Below, piece by piece: positions 7,907 to 16,359 of a stretch of DNA of 39,147 bases. The notes beneath the pieces are model-generated. The model searched no databases. It was given only the letters and a program-made list of their open reading frames with translations, and was not told the origin of the DNA. Made by a program: the position numbers and the translations under genes. Source of the DNA: Candidatus Sumerlaeota bacterium (lineage in GTDB: Bacteria > Bacillota > SLNR01); the NCBI GenBank assembly GCA_007132905.1, contig SLNR01000159.1:1-39147 (forward strand). Reading direction: 5' to 3'. Position 1 is the first letter of the stretch. The number at the start of each line of letters is the position of its first letter.

Positions 7907-9292
7907 TTATAAAACTCCTTCTTGCCTTGCAGCCGCCCAAATCTTCTCTGAAACCACCTTGCCGTCGTCGACAATTTTACGGTCATCACCGCTGACAATT
8001 CCTTGAGGTGTTTTGACTGCTTTACCATCAACAAACACATAGCTTACATCGGCAGCATTCACGTGATACACAAGGTTAATCACAGGGATGGCTACTGGCT
8101 GGATATGGGATTTTTGCATATCTATCACGGTTATATCCGCTTTTTGTCCCTCCACCAAACGTCCTAGATCCGAACGTCCAAACGCCTTAGCTCCGCCCAC
8201 GGTAGCTGCAAAAAAAGCATCCGAAGCTGTCACTGAATGAGCATTTTGAGTATGAAGCTTCCCAACTAGAGCAGCCATGCGCATCTCTGCCATCATATCC
8301 ATTGCATAGCTATCAGTGCCAAGTGAAACCGTGACTTCTTTCTCCATATAAGGATGGAAGGGAGCTATCATCCCGCCCTTGACAAACACTTGCGGACAGT
8401 GGACGATATTGACCTGATTATCTTTGATGATTTTTTGATCTTCGTTATTCGTAAATAATCCGTGGGCAGCAACAACTCGAGAAGAAAGAAATCCAATTTT
8501 ATCTAAATATTCAACCGGCGTACTGCCAAATCTTTCGCGGATTTTATCAAGTTCAATTCTCGTCTGTGCTAAATGGATCATAATCTTGGTATCTAATTCC
8601 TCCGCGGCACGAGCAGTTTCCATAAGAAGTTCCTGAGAACAGGAATCAGGAGCATGAGGCCCTAGCCAAATTTCAACCCGCCCTTCGCCATCTCCTTGGT
8701 ACTGCTCGTAGAGCCTTATGTTCTCTTCTAACACTTCCATCTCTTTTTTCCTTTCACCAATATCAATTTTTCCTGTCTCTTTCAGCTCCGGAAGGTGCTC
8801 GCCGCTGGTGTACATCGGACAAATACTTGCCCGTATTCCAAGTTCATCAACAAGATCAACAAAAATTCCAAACTCTTTTCCTGTGCACTGCTCTCCGACT
8901 GTAGTAGCTCCCGACTGAATCATTTCGACCAGTGCCATTTTTAATATTGCAGCAATCTCTTCTTCGTTCAAAATCTCTAAAGCAATCCTTTTAAGAGGAA
9001 AAACCCTGGTGTAAAGGGCCGATCCTCCATAATTTTCACGATTATAATCATCTGTCATTCCTCGGCAAACGGCTGTCGTTAAAGTATGATTATGCGCATT
9101 GATAAGACCCGGGATAACCATCTGTCCTGGAATATGCACCACTTCGTCGCCTTGTTCTTCCTGTATAAAAGGTGAAATTTCCTCGACAAGGCCGTTGTCG
9201 ATCAAAATATCTGACTCTTGTATTTTGGTTGCTTCATACGCTTCGTTAATAAAAGTTAAAACCATTCCGCCTTTAAGTATCGTCCTTGACAT
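7907..9292 (-). CDS. amidohydrolase, TRZ/ATZ/SAH-deaminase family
   Basis: A 461-residue metal-dependent hydrolase of the cytosine-deaminase-like amidohydrolase superfamily. Metal-site landmarks are visible: H67-N-H69 in GLINAHNHT after the first beta-strand, GPHAPDSCS in the middle, MIHLAQT, AAHGLF, and the aspartate in LGTDSYAMD. Members deaminate or dechlorinate ring compounds: S-adenosylhomocysteine, 5'-methylthioadenosine, guanine-like bases, triazines. The context (a phosphoribosyltransferase downstream; SDR and aldo/keto reductase upstream) favours a purine-type or related heterocycle, but this is inference. ATG start with AAGGAGGA seven bases upstream. HNH replaces the more common HTH or HCH at the first metal motif. 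Confidence 0.8.
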   Translation of the reverse strand: MSRTILKGGMVLTFINEAYEATKIQESDILIDNGLVEEISPFIQEEQGDEVVHIPGQMVIPGLINAHNHTLTTAVCRGMTDDYNRENYGGSALYTRVFPLKRIALEILNEEEIAAILKMALVEMIQSGATTVGEQCTGKEFGIFVDLVDELGIRASICPMYTSGEHLPELKETGKIDIGERKKEMEVLEENIRLYEQYQGDGEGRVEIWLGPHAPDSCSQELLMETARAAEELDTKIMIHLAQTRIELDKIRERFGSTPVEYLDKIGFLSSRVVAAHGLFTNNEDQKIIKDNQVNIVHCPQVFVKGGMIAPFHPYMEKEVTVSLGTDSYAMDMMAEMRMAALVGKLHTQNAHSVTASDAFFAATVGGAKAFGRSDLGRLVEGQKADITVIDMQKSHIQPVAIPVINLVYHVNAADVSYVFVDGKAVKTPQGIVSGDDRKIVDDGKVVSEKIWAAARQEGVL

Positions 9293-9349
9293 GCTGTCTC
9301 CTCCTTGTCATCTGCCGCCATCGAAATACTTATCGTAGAACCCTTTCAC

Positions 9350-10108
9350 TCATTGCGCCTGCTTGGTATGAAGAAAGTTGTTAACAATGGCAAGGTCTTG
9401 TTTCAATTCAGCTAGATTTGCAAAACCAATATTGTATACATCAATAAAAGAATCAAACTGCAGCACCCATTCAATCGCATCCTGCAGGTCATAGAGCAAA
9501 TCTCCTCTGCCCAGCATTTTAATTACATAGGTTCCTTTGCCGGCGCTGTGAGCCGATTTTAAAGCATCTATCATTTCTTTTCGAGACCCTTGATCGATTC
9601 GTGATCCGTCTCGGTTTAAAGGAGCACATACCACTTCAATTTCGGGTACTTCTAGCGATTTTTCAATCACTTTTGCATAATGAGTCGAAAGACCCACCGA
9701 ACGAATAAGGCCTTTTTCTTTCTTCTCCAGCAATACCTCTAATGCGGGGGAATAATCCTGCGGAGACACCTCTACCCGATGAAGGAGGCAAAAATCAAGA
9801 TAATCGGTCTTAAGTTCGGCAAAGATACGATCAAGATCACTTTGCGCTTGTTTTTGTGTCAACGCATAAGTTTTGCTGCAAACTACCACATCTTCCCGGT
9901 TGACTTTTGACAACCCCGCCGCCACTTGCGGATGACTACCGTAAACCATATCCGTATCCCAAAAAAACACATTGTATAATTTGGCTGCATCGGCCAGAAT
10001 ATCTCCGCCTAATGAAGGCGCGTAACAATTGATATGTTCCGTACCGAAAGCTACCTGGGAGACGGGAATTTTTGCCTTACCCATGTTCACAATGTCTGCT
10101 CTTTCCAT
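9350..10108 (-). CDS. aldo/keto reductase family protein
   Basis: A 252-residue NAD(P)H-dependent aldo/keto reductase. The catalytic tetrad seems complete: D51, Y56 (in FFWDTDMVYG), K79 (VVCSKTYA) and H110 (FCLLHRV). RSVGLSTHY near 135-143 is a strand of the barrel. It is shorter than the usual 280-330 residues, mainly in the C-terminal half, where NADPH-contact loops normally lie. The start at 10108 is chosen because AAGGAGGG lies seven bases upstream; the frame is open to 10240, but this extra part overlaps the SDR gene and is not AKR-like. Substrate unknown; it lies between an SDR and an amidohydrolase in one operon. Confidence 0.78.
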   Translation of the reverse strand: MERADIVNMGKAKIPVSQVAFGTEHINCYAPSLGGDILADAAKLYNVFFWDTDMVYGSHPQVAAGLSKVNREDVVVCSKTYALTQKQAQSDLDRIFAELKTDYLDFCLLHRVEVSPQDYSPALEVLLEKKEKGLIRSVGLSTHYAKVIEKSLEVPEIEVVCAPLNRDGSRIDQGSRKEMIDALKSAHSAGKGTYVIKMLGRGDLLYDLQDAIEWVLQFDSFIDVYNIGFANLAELKQDLAIVNNFLHTKQAQ

Positions 10109-10179
10109 ACAAACCCTCCTTAATGTCGGCGGTTTCTTAAAATTTATTTCATTTCCCTGCTTAACATCGTACCACAGCT

Positions 10180-10926
10180 CTAAATTATCGTATATCCTCC
10201 ATCCACCACTAGAATTTGTCCCGTAATAAAGTCCGCCCATTGACTGCTCAGAAAAACCACTGCCTGGGCAATATCTCCTGGCTTACCTAAACGACCAAGC
10301 GGGACTTCATCTATGCAAGCTCTTTTATACTCATCATTCTTCAGATTTTCAGCCACCATGGGGGTTACGGTTAAACCGGGCGCAACTGCATTAACCCGGA
10401 CAGAATAGTTTGCCCATTCAGCTGCCAGCGTCCTGGTCAACTGATTTACACCTCCCTTGGACGCAGAATAGGCTGTTTGGCCGGTCGCAGACCCTACTAT
10501 GCTCAGTTCCGAACTAATGTTCACAATGCTCCCCGATCTTTTCTCGGTCATCTGCTTTCCCACTTCTTGTGCAAACAGAAAATATCCTTTCAAATTCACA
10601 TCCATGATACGGTTCCAATGGTTCACATCTACATCGAGCGCTTTCTCTCGAATATTAATAGCTGCGTTATTTACTAAACAATCGACTCCACCGTATTCTT
10701 CCACCGCCGCCTTAACAGCTTCTTTTGCTGTCTGCGATTCACTGACATCCCCCCGGATCATGCACACCCGCGGGTTTTGCGCGTCTATGTCTGTCTTTTC
10801 CTCACTAAACTCCCTGTCGACCATAATGACATTGGCACCACATTCAAGCATTAATTCTGCACAAGCAGTCCCAATACCCCTGCCGGCTCCGGTTATAATT
10901 GCTGTCTTCTTATTAAAATCCAGCAT
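10180..10926 (-). CDS. short-chain dehydrogenase/reductase (SDR)
   Basis: A 248-residue classical SDR, an NAD(P)-dependent oxidoreductase. The Rossmann motif TGAGRGIG is at 12-19, NNAA near 86-89, a catalytic serine near 138-139, and Y153xxxK157 in YSASKGG. The C-terminal GQILVVDGG motif is also present. An aspartate after the second strand (VDR, 36-38) suggests NAD preference. ATG start with AGGAGG upstream. It is the first gene of a four-gene minus-strand operon (SDR, aldo/keto reductase, amidohydrolase, phosphoribosyltransferase) and is divergent from the lipid kinase gene at 11093. Substrate unknown. Confidence 0.85.
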   Translation of the reverse strand: MLDFNKKTAIITGAGRGIGTACAELMLECGANVIMVDREFSEEKTDIDAQNPRVCMIRGDVSESQTAKEAVKAAVEEYGGVDCLVNNAAINIREKALDVDVNHWNRIMDVNLKGYFLFAQEVGKQMTEKRSGSIVNISSELSIVGSATGQTAYSASKGGVNQLTRTLAAEWANYSVRVNAVAPGLTVTPMVAENLKNDEYKRACIDEVPLGRLGKPGDIAQAVVFLSSQWADFITGQILVVDGGYTII

Positions 10927-11092
10927 CTGACGACCTCCTCATACATTTAATCATCATTGTCTTACCCGCGACTCATTCTACTTTTCACTAACAGTTCCTG
11001 CAGATCAATGCCTTTCAAAAATGAAAAGGATATATGTTTCATAGGGCGAATCAAATACCAATATATCTAAACCACTTTGAGGGGGAGCATCA

Positions 11093-12010
11093 TTGCGAGC
11101 CAAAGTAATTTTAAATCCTTATGCTGATCGGTGGCGAGCCCAAAAAAAATGGGTAAAGGCCAAGAAAGCTCTTTTGAACACCGACTTTTCTTTTGATGTC
11201 GATATTTCGCGATTCCCGGGACATACGATAGAGCTTGCCTACCATGCTGCGTTGAATGATTATTCTCCGATTATTGCCGCAGGAGGCGATGGAACTATAG
11301 GAGAAATTGTCAATGGAATTATGAAGGCAAAAGGGGAACATCATCCTCATACCGTCGGTATTATTCCCCTCGGCACTGCAAATGACTTAGCTTGGAATTT
11401 GAAACTTCCATATGATCTTGATAAAACGGCAAAAATCATTGCCGGCGGAAAAAGCATTGCCCTTGATGTCGGCAAAGCCAATGGGCGATATTTTGTTAAC
11501 AACTCAGCGTTGGGTTTAGAACCTTTTGTTTCTGATATCCAACACAACATGAAGTATTTCCGCGGGGTCCCTCGCTATTTAGTCGCCGCGATCATGGGTA
11601 TCGCCCGCAATCCGGTTTGGGAAGCTTCTATCAAGTGGGAGACCGGCTCCTATGATGGCCCGCTTACTCTTTTGTCTGTAGGGAATGCCCCTCGCACAGG
11701 TGGTTTCTTTTACATGGCACCCCACGCAGATCCTCACGATGGTAAACTTTCCGCGGTTATCGCCTACCGGCGTTCTGCTCTCAGCATCTTGTCGTTACTC
11801 CCAAAAACAATGTCTCCTAAAGGCACTTTCTTGCAAGAAAAGGGGATTCAAGGAGTGGATACCAACCACATCAATATTGAACTAAAAAACCCTTCTCCCG
11901 CGCATTGTGATGGAGATTTATTTTCTTCTTTGGTTTCGTCCCTTGCTTACTCCATTGTCCCCAAAGCTGTCAATATTCTTTATCCTCAGGACTTTTCTGT
12001 TGATAACTAG
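11093..12010 (+). CDS. diacylglycerol/lipid kinase family protein
   Basis: A 305-residue DAGK-catalytic-domain protein (YegS/DgkB-like). The nucleotide-binding GGDGT is at 64-68, with IPLGTANDLAWNL near 103-115. The C-terminal half contains the GGGFFYMAPHADPHDG-like strand pattern and ends in AHCDGD, as in this family. Such enzymes phosphorylate diacylglycerol or related lipids at the inner membrane face and recycle lipid head groups. TTG start at 11093 with GAGGGGGAG five bases upstream; there is no closer in-frame ATG. It is transcribed alone, divergent from the SDR operon. Confidence 0.85.
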   Translation: MRAKVILNPYADRWRAQKKWVKAKKALLNTDFSFDVDISRFPGHTIELAYHAALNDYSPIIAAGGDGTIGEIVNGIMKAKGEHHPHTVGIIPLGTANDLAWNLKLPYDLDKTAKIIAGGKSIALDVGKANGRYFVNNSALGLEPFVSDIQHNMKYFRGVPRYLVAAIMGIARNPVWEASIKWETGSYDGPLTLLSVGNAPRTGGFFYMAPHADPHDGKLSAVIAYRRSALSILSLLPKTMSPKGTFLQEKGIQGVDTNHINIELKNPSPAHCDGDLFSSLVSSLAYSIVPKAVNILYPQDFSVDN

Positions 12011-12038
12011 TATTTTTGGATGATACTGTCAAAAAATG

Positions 12039-12061
12039 GATTCATCCTTCGAATGAATCCT
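12039..12061 (+). terminator. weak hairpin after the lipid kinase gene
   Basis: GGATTCAT (12039-12046) and ATGAATCC (12054-12061) form an 8-bp stem with a 7-base loop, 28 bases past the stop. There is no T tract after it, so it may only stabilise the transcript end. Confidence 0.3.
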
Positions 12062-12189
12062 TACATAACAATAAACAGGTACGCCTTAGCTAAACTTCTA
12101 CTCCCGTTGTTTTACAAAAAATATAACAAAAAGACTTTTCTAAAAAATAACCTTCTAATTTCATTGATTTTAATAAGCTTGTTTTCGCA

Positions 12190-12228
12190 ACAAAAGAACA
12201 AGCCCCCTTGAGAGTTTCAAAAGGAGGC
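12190..12228 (-). terminator. terminator of the peptide-transport operon
   Basis: On the minus strand GCCTCCTT and AAGGGGGC pair over eight bases with one G-U, followed by a T-rich stretch (TTGTTCTTTTG). It begins 17 bases after the stop of the last operon gene (12245), the right place for a rho-independent terminator. Confidence 0.6.
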
Positions 12229-12244
12229 CTACCTAAACAACTAT

Positions 12245-12433
12245 TCAGAAAAGATTGTATAGAATAACAATCAAAATACCAAGCCCTCCCATAATTCCCA
12301 GAAAATAAGGCAACACAATCCACAACGCCGCCACCACCATGGCCATGCGTTCTCTCATCGTGAAGTCAGGTATCTCTCCCGGTCTGACTTTTTCATACTC
12401 TTTAAACAAATCTTCTCCTTTAAATATCCCCAT
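12245..12433 (-). CDS. small single-span membrane protein at the end of the peptide-ABC operon
   Basis: A 62-residue protein with a charged N-terminal half (about 1-28, containing FKEYEKVRPGEIPDF) and one long hydrophobic C-terminal span or hairpin (about 29-61, with GIMGGLGILIVIL). Its ATG abuts the stop codon of the preceding ATPase gene with no gap and has its own AGGAGA site, so it is very likely translated and coupled. I do not recognise a family. The position suggests an accessory component or regulator of the importer; this is inference. The terminator follows directly. Confidence 0.65.
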   Translation of the reverse strand: MGIFKGEDLFKEYEKVRPGEIPDFTMRERMAMVVAALWIVLPYFLGIMGGLGILIVILYNLF

Positions 12434-13411
12434 TTATATCTCTCCTGTAAAATGACAGGCCGTAAAATGACCATGATCATCCGGCTTTAATTCCGGGGCT
12501 TCTTTGCTACAGATCTCTTTTGCATAAGCACACCTTGTATGGAATCGACAACCAGGCGGAGGATCTGCAGGAGAAGGGATGTCCCCTTTAAGGATAATTC
12601 TCTTCTTCTTTTCTTGTGGAGTTTGCGCAGGAACAGCCGACAATAAAGCTCGTGTATAAGGATGTTCAGGATGAGCAAAAAGCTCCTTCTTTTCAGCCAA
12701 CTCCACTATTTCGCCCAGATACATAACCGCAATTCGATCGCTTATAAAACGAACTACACTAAGATCATGAGAAATAAATAAGTAAGTCAAATTCATTTCT
12801 TCTTGAAGAGATTTCAACAAATTAATAATCTGAGCCTGTATCGAAACATCAAGTGCTGAAACAGCCTCGTCACACACCACAAATCGCGGCTGCAGCACCA
12901 ACGATCTCGCGATGCAGATACGCTGTCGCTGACCTCCCGAGAATTCATGCGGATACCGCCGGACTTGTCCTTCGTTTAGCCCGCATTTTTCCAACATTTC
13001 AACTACCTTATTATGCACCTGCCTACCTCGTGCCATCTTGTGCTCTCTTACTGCTTCTCCAATGATCTCCCCAACATTCAATCTAGGATTGAGGGAACTG
13101 TAAGGGTCTTGAAAAATGATCTGCATCTGTGTTTTTAGTTTTTTATTCTCTCTTCCGTTTAAATCGTAAATATTCCTGCCGTCAAAGATGGTCTCGCCTT
13201 CAGTCGGAGAAATTAAGTTCAAGATAGTCCTTCCAATTGTTGTCTTTCCACAGCCTGATTCTCCGACCAAACCCAGCACTTCGCCTTCATTTATTTCAAA
13301 TGAAACATCATCGACTGCCTTTACAAAACCAACAACTCGTTTCATTACCCCTTTTCTAATAGGAAAATACTTTTTTAGGTTTTTTACTTTTAATAATGTA
13401 TGATCAGTCAT
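12434..13411 (-). CDS. oligopeptide/dipeptide ABC transporter ATPase (OppF/DppF type)
   Basis: A 325-residue ATPase that powers peptide import on the cytoplasmic face. It has Walker A GESGCGKTT near residue 50, signature FSGGQRQRICIARS, Walker B VVCDEAVSALD and the switch histidine in FISHDLSVV. The C-terminal oligo_HPY region with CRFHTRCAYAKEIC is typical of OppD/OppF proteins and can hold an Fe-S cluster in relatives. The start at 13411 is chosen because GAGGGG lies seven bases upstream; an ATG five codons earlier lacks a site. It overlaps the upstream ATPase gene by eight bases. Confidence 0.9.
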   Translation of the reverse strand: MTDHTLLKVKNLKKYFPIRKGVMKRVVGFVKAVDDVSFEINEGEVLGLVGESGCGKTTIGRTILNLISPTEGETIFDGRNIYDLNGRENKKLKTQMQIIFQDPYSSLNPRLNVGEIIGEAVREHKMARGRQVHNKVVEMLEKCGLNEGQVRRYPHEFSGGQRQRICIARSLVLQPRFVVCDEAVSALDVSIQAQIINLLKSLQEEMNLTYLFISHDLSVVRFISDRIAVMYLGEIVELAEKKELFAHPEHPYTRALLSAVPAQTPQEKKKRIILKGDIPSPADPPPGCRFHTRCAYAKEICSKEAPELKPDDHGHFTACHFTGEI

Positions 13412-14399
13412 CCAGCATCCCCTCATCTACAACCCAGCAGCGCACCTTTCTTTTGCTTTTGTATTCAGTCAGTGACGGCTTTTCATGTCTGCATTGTTCA
13501 GTCGCGTAATCACAGCGCGGGTGAAAAGAGCACCCCGGAGGGACATCTGTTAAATTAGGAACACTCCCGCGAACCACATTTAATCTCTTTTCTTCAAGAT
13601 ATAAATCAGGTTTTGAGTTCATGAGGCCAATCGTGTAAGGATGTAGCGGTGTTTCGAACAAATCTTCTACCGCGGCCTCTTCGACAATGTGTCCTGTATA
13701 CATAACAATGACCCGATCGGCCATCTCCGCAATAACGCCTAGATCATGTGTGATGAACAAGATACCGGAATTAAAATCAGCTTGAAGCTTTTTCATTAAT
13801 TCCATGATCTGAGCTTGTATAGTTACATCAAGCGCTGTAGTGGGTTCATCCGCAATCAATACTCTCGGATTGCAAGCAAGGGCCATAGCAATCATGGCTC
13901 GTTGTTTCATTCCTCCTGACAAAGCAAACGGGTATTCGTTGACAACTTCCTCTGCACGAGGAATCCCGCAGTATTTCAACATAGCCGTGCTTTCCTTCAA
14001 TGCTTCTTTGGTAGACATATTTCTGTGAAGCTTTAGTATCTCACTTAACTGAAAACCGATGGTAAATACAGGATTCAAGCTTGTCATTGGTTCTTGAAAA
14101 ATCATAGAGATGTCGTCGCCCCTGATCTTTCTCATCTTGTCTTCAGAAATTTTTAACAAATCCTGGCCTTGAAAAAAAATTTCACCTGAAGTAATTTCTC
14201 CAGGAGGAATAGGTACAATACGGAGTATGGTCATAGCCGTCACACTTTTGCCGCAACCTGACTCCCCGACCACACCTAATGTTTCTCCTTTTTTTAATTC
14301 GAAAGACACATCATTTACAGCCCTGACTAATCCGTCAATGCTGTTAAACTGAACTCTTATCTCTTTTGCTTCCAATATCACATCTTCTTTTGCTGCCAT
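13404..14399 (-). CDS. oligopeptide/dipeptide ABC transporter ATPase (OppD/DppD type)
   Basis: A 331-residue partner ATPase. Walker A GESGCGKSVTAM lies near 43-54, then FQEPMTSLNP (Q-loop), LSGGMKQRAMIAMAL (signature), VLIADEPTTALD (Walker B) and FITHDLGV (switch). The C-terminal GCSFHPRCDYATEQC motif is the cysteine-rich OppD tail. ATG at 14399 is preferred, since AGGAG is seven bases upstream; the TTG two codons earlier would be almost on top of it. It is in the operon between the permease gene and the second ATPase gene. Confidence 0.9.
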   Translation of the reverse strand: MAAKEDVILEAKEIRVQFNSIDGLVRAVNDVSFELKKGETLGVVGESGCGKSVTAMTILRIVPIPPGEITSGEIFFQGQDLLKISEDKMRKIRGDDISMIFQEPMTSLNPVFTIGFQLSEILKLHRNMSTKEALKESTAMLKYCGIPRAEEVVNEYPFALSGGMKQRAMIAMALACNPRVLIADEPTTALDVTIQAQIMELMKKLQADFNSGILFITHDLGVIAEMADRVIVMYTGHIVEEAAVEDLFETPLHPYTIGLMNSKPDLYLEEKRLNVVRGSVPNLTDVPPGCSFHPRCDYATEQCRHEKPSLTEYKSKRKVRCWVVDEGMLDD

Positions 14400-14409
14400 A
14401 TTCAATCTC

Positions 14410-15306
14410 CTACTGTTTAAGTTTGGGATCTAATGCATCCCTTAGCCCATCCCCTAACAAATTAAAGGCTAACACAGTTACAAATATCGCTACTCCTGGC
14501 GGAATCCACTGCCAGGCTCTACCTTGAATCACATGCAGGTTGCGAGCCATCTGGATCATATTCCCCCAAGTCGGAATTACAGAGCTTACGCCCAAGCCTA
14601 GAAAGCTAAGTGCCGTTTCGGTCAAAATGACCCCAGCCATACCCAATGTTGCAAAAACAATAACTGACGCCAGCACGTTCGGCAGGAGATGTTTAAAGAT
14701 TCTTTTTGTATCACTTATCCCCAAAGCTTCACAGGCTTCCATAAACTCCAATTCTTTTAAAGAAAGGATTTGTCCCCGCACTATTCGGGCAATGCTCGGC
14801 CATCCAAGCAAAGCCAAAACCAAAATAAGGTTACGTACACTGCTCCCAAAAATCGCAATAACGGTTATGGCAATCATCAAAAAGGGGAAACACATAAAGA
14901 CATCAATCAAACGCATAATCAAAGTATCCGTCTTTCCTCCATAATATCCGGCAATCGAACCAAGGATAATCCCGATGAACACCTGGATCGAAACGACCGC
15001 CACGGCAATGAGCAAAGACATTCTCCCCCCGGCCCACAAGCGCGTAAACAAATCGCGCCCTAGATTATCCGTCCCGAGCCAGTTCGTAGATGAGGGAGGC
15101 TGAGCGGAATTTCCCAACTCAGTATCTAAGATATCATAAGGAGATAAAACCGGAACAAAAAGAATGCACAAAATGATCACACACAGCGCATAAAAGCTGA
15201 TTACCGCCCTCCGGTTCTTCTTTAGCCTCGCAACGGTTATTTGGAACTGACTCTTATATTCACTTTTTTTTAACTCTTCACGCCCCACCGACTCAGTCGT
15301 CTCCAT
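14410..15306 (-). CDS. peptide ABC transporter permease (OppC/DppC type)
   Basis: A 298-residue inner-membrane permease with about six membrane segments. After the first segment (about 36-55) come the periplasm-facing GTDNLGRDLFTRLWAGGR block diagnostic of OppC/DppC and the cytoplasmic EAA loop (EACEALGISDTKRIFKHLLPN), which contacts the ATPases. The ATG start has AGGAG about nine bases upstream. It forms the channel with the partner permease encoded 16 bases upstream. Confidence 0.9.
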   Translation of the reverse strand: METTESVGREELKKSEYKSQFQITVARLKKNRRAVISFYALCVIILCILFVPVLSPYDILDTELGNSAQPPSSTNWLGTDNLGRDLFTRLWAGGRMSLLIAVAVVSIQVFIGIILGSIAGYYGGKTDTLIMRLIDVFMCFPFLMIAITVIAIFGSSVRNLILVLALLGWPSIARIVRGQILSLKELEFMEACEALGISDTKRIFKHLLPNVLASVIVFATLGMAGVILTETALSFLGLGVSSVIPTWGNMIQMARNLHVIQGRAWQWIPPGVAIFVTVLAFNLLGDGLRDALDPKLKQ

Positions 15307-15321
15307 CCGGAAACTCTCCTA

Positions 15322-16287
15322 TCAGTCGTATTTTATCCGAGGATCGGCAATTCCATAAAATATATCTGCAAGCAGATTCCCCGCTAAGGTTAAGATGCTC
15401 AACAGCATGTTAATACCCAACAGAAGTGGATAATCTCTATTCATGGCAGCCCTGATCGCCACCCGCCCCATCCCCGGCCATCCAAAAATCGATTCGGTGA
15501 TCACAGCACCGGACAAAAGTCCTGGCACCCAAAAACCAAGGAGGGTAATGATGGGAATAAGCGCATTTCGAAGGGCATGACGATATATGACCACTTGTTC
15601 TTTTAAACCTTTTGCCCTTGCATTTCGAATATAGTCCTGGCGAACAACTTCCAGCATCGCACTTCGTGTATACCTCATAAAACTAGCGGTAGATCCTAAA
15701 CCAAGAACAATAACGGGTAAAAGCATGTGCCAGCCAATATCTGCCCAATAGCTAAAAACACTAGGGTAAACGGCACCCACAGTTCGCATGCCAGAAAAAG
15801 GGGTCCAGCCTAGCTGAATGGTAAAAAACTGCAGCAAAAGCAAGCCAAAGAAAAAACTTGGCATAGAAATACCAATAAGAGAAAAAACCGTTAAAATATG
15901 GTCTGTTTTGCTGTACTGCCGGGTAGCAGAAATTACCCCTGTGGGGATTCCGACCAAAAAGCTGAATAAAAGAGCAGAAAAAGTTAATAAGAAGGTAGGC
16001 CCTATGTACACTTTTATCACATCTATTACGCTTCGCTGATAAATTGTCGAATAGCCCAGATTTCCTCGCAAAGCCTCTAGGCCCCAGTTGTAAAACTGGA
16101 TATAAACCGGCTGGTCCAATCCTAACCGGGCTGCCATTTCTGCTCTTACTTCCGGGGTCATTCTCGGATCCATTAGCGTAGCATAAGGGCCCCCCGGTGC
16201 ATTATGTACAATGAAAAACACGATAATAACAATACCGAAGAACACAGGGATTATTTGAAGAGTTCTTCGTATGATATAGGTTCGCAA
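15322..16287 (-). CDS. peptide ABC transporter permease (OppB/DppB type)
   Basis: A 321-residue permease. The N-terminus YIIRRTLQIIPVFFGI is the usual OppB/DppB first span. RLGLDQPVYIQFYNWG and the EAA loop YIRNARAKGLKEQVVIYRHA (about 215-235) follow, ending in DIFYGIADPRIKYD, the canonical OppB C-terminus. TTG start with GGAGG seven bases upstream. It lies 72 bases after the substrate-binding protein gene, with a strong hairpin in that gap. Confidence 0.9.
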   Translation of the reverse strand: MRTYIIRRTLQIIPVFFGIVIIVFFIVHNAPGGPYATLMDPRMTPEVRAEMAARLGLDQPVYIQFYNWGLEALRGNLGYSTIYQRSVIDVIKVYIGPTFLLTFSALLFSFLVGIPTGVISATRQYSKTDHILTVFSLIGISMPSFFFGLLLLQFFTIQLGWTPFSGMRTVGAVYPSVFSYWADIGWHMLLPVIVLGLGSTASFMRYTRSAMLEVVRQDYIRNARAKGLKEQVVIYRHALRNALIPIITLLGFWVPGLLSGAVITESIFGWPGMGRVAIRAAMNRDYPLLLGINMLLSILTLAGNLLADIFYGIADPRIKYD

Positions 16288-16304
16288 GGCGATTCCTCCG
16301 ATTT

Positions 16305-16346
16305 TAGATAATGCGGCCCAGCTTGAAGGCCGGGCCGCATTATCTA
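16305..16346 (-). other. 15-bp hairpin between binding-protein and permease genes
   Basis: Arms 16305-16319 and 16332-16346 pair perfectly over 15 bp (core GCGGCCC/GGGCCGC) around a 12-base loop, just after the binding-protein stop codon at 16360. On the minus strand it is followed by AAAA rather than a T tract, so it looks less like a full terminator and more like a 3'-end stabiliser or partial terminator. It would raise binding-protein output over the membrane subunits, as in other importer operons. Confidence 0.7.
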
Positions 16347-16359
16347 CGATTGATTCGGC

